DNA of 64,000 nucleotides, from assembly GCA_003243425.1 (NCBI GenBank), contig QFQP01000002.1:1-64000 (forward strand). Direction: 5' to 3'. Both the position numbers and the translations under genes were made by a program. Shown one piece after another: positions 61,654 to 64,000 of this stretch. The notes beneath the pieces are model-generated. The model was given only the letters and a program-made list of their open reading frames with translations, had not been told where the DNA came from and ran no database searches. This DNA is from Archangium gephyra. Its GTDB lineage: Bacteria > Myxococcota > Myxococcia > Myxococcales > Myxococcaceae. Position 1 is the first letter of the stretch. Each line of letters opens with the position of its first letter.

Positions 61654-62544
61654 TCACCGCTTGCCGAAGAGCTCCGCGAAGAAGTCGAGGAACACGCGGA
61701 CCTTCGGCAACTCGGCCCTCTGCCGGGCGAAGAGCGCGTGAACGGGGCGCGGTTCCGGCTCGGTGCTGGGCATCAGCACCTCGACGTCGCCCCGTTGAAT
61801 CGCGTCTTTGATGTGCGGCTCGTACGTCTGCGCGATGCCCATGCCACCGACGACCATGTGCGTGAGCACGTTGCCCGACGCGGCTTGAACCCGCCCTCGG
61901 ACCGGCAACGTCACGTCGCCTTCGGGCCCCTTCAGACGCCACGCGAGTGGGCCGTTTTCAGAGAGATACGGAACCTGCGCATGCGTACGGAGGTCGTCGA
62001 TGGTCTTCGGCCGGCCGTGCTTCGACAGGTACCTCGGCGACGCGACGAGCACCGAACGGACCGTGCCGAGCTTACGCGCCAGCAGCTCTGAATCGCGCGG
62101 CGGCGCGAGGCGCAGCACCACGTCGACACCTTCGGCCGTCGGGTCGATGAGTCGATCACGAACGGTGAGATCGACTTCGAGCTCGGGAAAGCGGCCGAGG
62201 AACCTCGGCAACGCGGGCCCCACGATGAAGTCGGCGAAGATGATGGGCACGTCGACGCGCAAGCGGCCCCTCGGCGCCGCGCTCGACTTCGCGGCCATCG
62301 CGTTGGCTTCGTTCAGGTCGGCGAGAATGCGGGTGCAGCGCTCGAAGTAGTCGGCGCCCTCCTGCGTGAGGCTGATGCTGCGCGTCGTTCGATTGAGGAG
62401 CCGAACGCCGAGGCGCTCTTCGAGGCGCGTGACGATTCGGCTCACGCCAGACGGCGTCAGGCGCAGGTTCGCGGCCGCGCGGGAAAAGCCGCCGAGCTCG
62501 ACCACCCGGGTGAAGACTTCGATGTCGGAGAACGCGTCACTCAC
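61654..62544 (-). CDS. LysR-family transcription regulator
   Basis: The winged HTH (residues 3-62: FTRVVELGGFSRAAANLRLT, then PSGVSRIVTRLEERLGVRLL) and the effector-binding domain (RLRVDVPIIFADFIVGPALP) are complete in 296 residues. I chose GTG 62544, the usual LysR start position, over ATG 62631 because the first 29 residues of the longer form are unlike the family. It is convergent with the F420-like gene (stop one base apart) and probably controls it and the MBL gene. Confidence 0.9.
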   Translation of the reverse strand: MSDAFSDIEVFTRVVELGGFSRAAANLRLTPSGVSRIVTRLEERLGVRLLNRTTRSISLTQEGADYFERCTRILADLNEANAMAAKSSAAPRGRLRVDVPIIFADFIVGPALPRFLGRFPELEVDLTVRDRLIDPTAEGVDVVLRLAPPRDSELLARKLGTVRSVLVASPRYLSKHGRPKTIDDLRTHAQVPYLSENGPLAWRLKGPEGDVTLPVRGRVQAASGNVLTHMVVGGMGIAQTYEPHIKDAIQRGDVEVLMPSTEPEPRPVHALFARQRAELPKVRVFLDFFAELFGKR

Positions 62545-62652
62545 GGCCTCAATTTGTACCGTGGCGTCACCAATTACGAACGAGAACGGCCTCACCGGGT
62601 AGCGCTCTGGCAACACGCGACGTTGCGTCACGCACGGGCCCGTGGAGCTCTT

Positions 62653-63750
62653 TCAGGCGGCGGCCTCGGCGAACGTTCCATAGAGCGTCACCCCGTCTGC
62701 CGACTTCGGCTTGCCCTCTTCACGCGCCAGCGCGCGGTCGAGCGACAGCAGCGCAACTTCCTGCTGCGAGTCGGTCGGCGGCTGGGTGGTGATGCCCTGC
62801 AGCCAGACACCCGGCCTGGTGAGGCTCTTGATGAAGCGCGGGCACGAGTCCATCGCGCTCCAGCGCTGGAGCTCGTACGCGATGCCGGCGATGGGGAACG
62901 CCATCGGCACCTTGATGAGAATCATCAGCAGCTGATTCACCAGGTCGTTGGGGTGCAGCCGCGGCACGAACGGCAGGAGGATCACGTGCATCAGCACTGC
63001 GACACCAACCACGATGAACAGGAACGACGTGCCACACCGGGGGTGCTGCGTGGTGAAGGGCTTCGCGTTGTCGACGGTGAGCGGTTTGTACGACTCGTAG
63101 GTCCAAATCGCCTTGTGTTCGGCACCGTGGTACCGGAACAGGGTCTTCGCGTCTTCGGTCTTCGAGAGCACGAACATGTAGCCGACGAGAATCGCCACGC
63201 GGAACACGCCGTCGACCAGGTGGAACGCGAAGCTCGTGGTGTCGAACGACGGACCGATCGCCTTGCCGACCAACCACGTGAGCGCGTGCGGCAGACCGAT
63301 GAAGAACACCATCATCACCACGGTCGAGAGCGCCAACATGAAGTCCGAGCCACCCTTCCTGGGCTCGGGCGATGGAGCGCTCGGCGGCGCGGGCTCGGAG
63401 TCAGCGGCGGCGATCACCGACCCCATCATGAAGGCCAGCAGGGTCGACGCGGAGATCGACGACTTCTTGCTGCCTTCTTCGGGCGGCAGGCCGTGCTCGC
63501 TGGAGAACTTGAGCGCGGAGAAGCCGTTGTGGAGCGACTCGGCGAGCACCAGCGCGCCGCGGAAGATCGGCCAGCGGAGGAACTTGAGGCCGGGCGCGAG
63601 CTGCTCCCATTTCTGTTCACGAATCGCGATGCCGCCCACGTGACGCCGCACGGCGACCACGAAGGACTTGGGGCTGCGCATCATCACCCCTTCGATGACG
63701 GCCTGCCCACCGATGTACGGCTGCCGCGGACCCGCTCCAGAGTTGCTCAC
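62653..63750 (-). CDS. DUF1385 family membrane protein
   Basis: The 365 residues begin YIGGQAVIEGVMMRSPKSFV, the DUF1385 signature, with RYHGAEHKAIW and RCGTSFLFIVV later. At least four membrane helices are seen (DFMLALSTVVMMVFFIGL, FRVAILVGYMFVL, SFLFIVVGVAVLMHVILL, MILIKVPMAFPIAGIA). Function unknown; the family often lies next to rpmE and prfA, as here with rpmE upstream. Confidence 0.9.
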   Translation of the reverse strand: MSNSGAGPRQPYIGGQAVIEGVMMRSPKSFVVAVRRHVGGIAIREQKWEQLAPGLKFLRWPIFRGALVLAESLHNGFSALKFSSEHGLPPEEGSKKSSISASTLLAFMMGSVIAAADSEPAPPSAPSPEPRKGGSDFMLALSTVVMMVFFIGLPHALTWLVGKAIGPSFDTTSFAFHLVDGVFRVAILVGYMFVLSKTEDAKTLFRYHGAEHKAIWTYESYKPLTVDNAKPFTTQHPRCGTSFLFIVVGVAVLMHVILLPFVPRLHPNDLVNQLLMILIKVPMAFPIAGIAYELQRWSAMDSCPRFIKSLTRPGVWLQGITTQPPTDSQQEVALLSLDRALAREEGKPKSADGVTLYGTFAEAAA

Positions 63751-63776
63751 CAGTCACTCCTAACCGTCAGATGCGG

Positions 63777-63816
63777 AAAACAAAACGGCCGACGGAGCAC
63801 GGGGCTCCATCGGCCG
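63777..63816 (-). terminator. Intrinsic terminator of rpmE
   Basis: CGGCCGA-C-GGAGC (63786-63798) and GCTCC-A-TCGGCCG (63804-63816) form a strong hairpin. On the minus strand it is followed by GTTTTGTTTT (63776-63785). It lies 23 bases after the rpmE stop and separates it from the DUF1385 gene. Confidence 0.88.
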
Positions 63817-63839
63817 GTGAGGTACTGCGGGGAATAAAA

Positions 63840-64000
63840 TTATTCCTTGATGCCCGCGACGGCCGGCGCCGCAGCCTTGCCCGCGTACTTCTTCTTGAAG
63901 CGATCGATGCGGCCCTGCGTGTCGACCAGCTTGTACTTGCCGGTGAAGAACGGGTGGCAGTTCGAGCAGACTTCAACGGAGAACGAGCCGCGCGTGGAGC
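63840..64000 (-). CDS. rpmE: 50S ribosomal protein L31, 5' partial
   Basis: The minus strand encodes STRGSFSVEVCSNCHPFFTG and then KYKLVDTQGRIDRFKKKY, with a C-terminal extension ending GIKE. The pattern is that of L31, and the CSNC pair suggests the zinc-binding form. The start lies outside the window. It ends at TAA 63840. Confidence 0.95.
   Translation of the reverse strand, partial: STRGSFSVEVCSNCHPFFTGKYKLVDTQGRIDRFKKKYAGKAAAPAVAGIKE

Overview
The window is GC-rich, tightly packed, and uses GC-ending codons. I read it as a chromosomal segment of a member of the Myxococcota (former delta-proteobacterial myxobacteria). The support is indirect: many FHA, Ser/Thr-kinase and PEGA proteins, numerous Cys-rich or [DA]-rich lipoproteins, a pair of ArsA-type ATPases, a ScfR-type regulator and a clade II nitrous oxide reductase locus. 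No rRNA, tRNA, CRISPR array, insertion sequence or phage module was found. The genus cannot be fixed from this sequence alone.

Left part (1-28 kb): a TPR protein split by a perfect 19-bp tandem duplication, a small coupled operon (zinc-ribbon protein, two-helix membrane protein, CinA-type molybdopterin-binding domain protein), recG-greA, an FHA protein, and the lipoate block (2-oxoacid dehydrogenase E2, lipoyl synthase, then E3 at 14.9-16.3 kb). These are followed by a secreted lysozyme-LysM protein, signalling genes (cNMP-GGDEF, response regulator-HD-GYP), thiO-like, moaA, and a long minus-strand run: lpxC, a Cys-rich lipoprotein, an FHA-kinase-PEGA protein, an unknown exported protein, a parvulin-N/DsbA lipoprotein and pyrF.

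Middle part (28-45 kb): a 2.05-kb direct repeat (28731-30782 and 31677-33721) carries the 5' part of ruvB, a divergent lipoprotein with a charged tail, and a DUF2505 protein. The second copy has a truncated ruvB and a frameshifted lipoprotein. It is joined at about 31676 to the 3' remnant of a membrane-protein gene whose relatives lie at 30783-31481 and 44153-44851. Between the second DUF2505 gene and the paralogue at 44153 sits a 10.4-kb nitrous oxide respiration island: two NnrS-type membrane proteins, a small nos membrane protein, a sigma54 activator with an N-terminal four-cysteine motif, a small helical protein, then nosZ (clade II), cytochrome c, nosD, nosF, nosL, nosY. Three promoter regions of the island share a GTTTC-N5-GAAAC-like palindrome. 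A near-perfect sigma54 -24/-12 promoter precedes nosZ, so the locus reads as a self-contained regulon.

Right part (45-64 kb): an M13 metallopeptidase, a chalcone-isomerase-like protein, serC, exported proteins, paired ArsA-family ATPases, an FKBP isomerase, a ScfR-like regulator, lipoproteins, a probable phospholipase-C-like protein, pepA, a collagen-like lipoprotein, an orphan beta-class DNA methyltransferase, an MBL-fold hydrolase, a short F420-reductase-like protein with a LysR regulator, a DUF1385 protein, and the 3' end of rpmE with its terminator.
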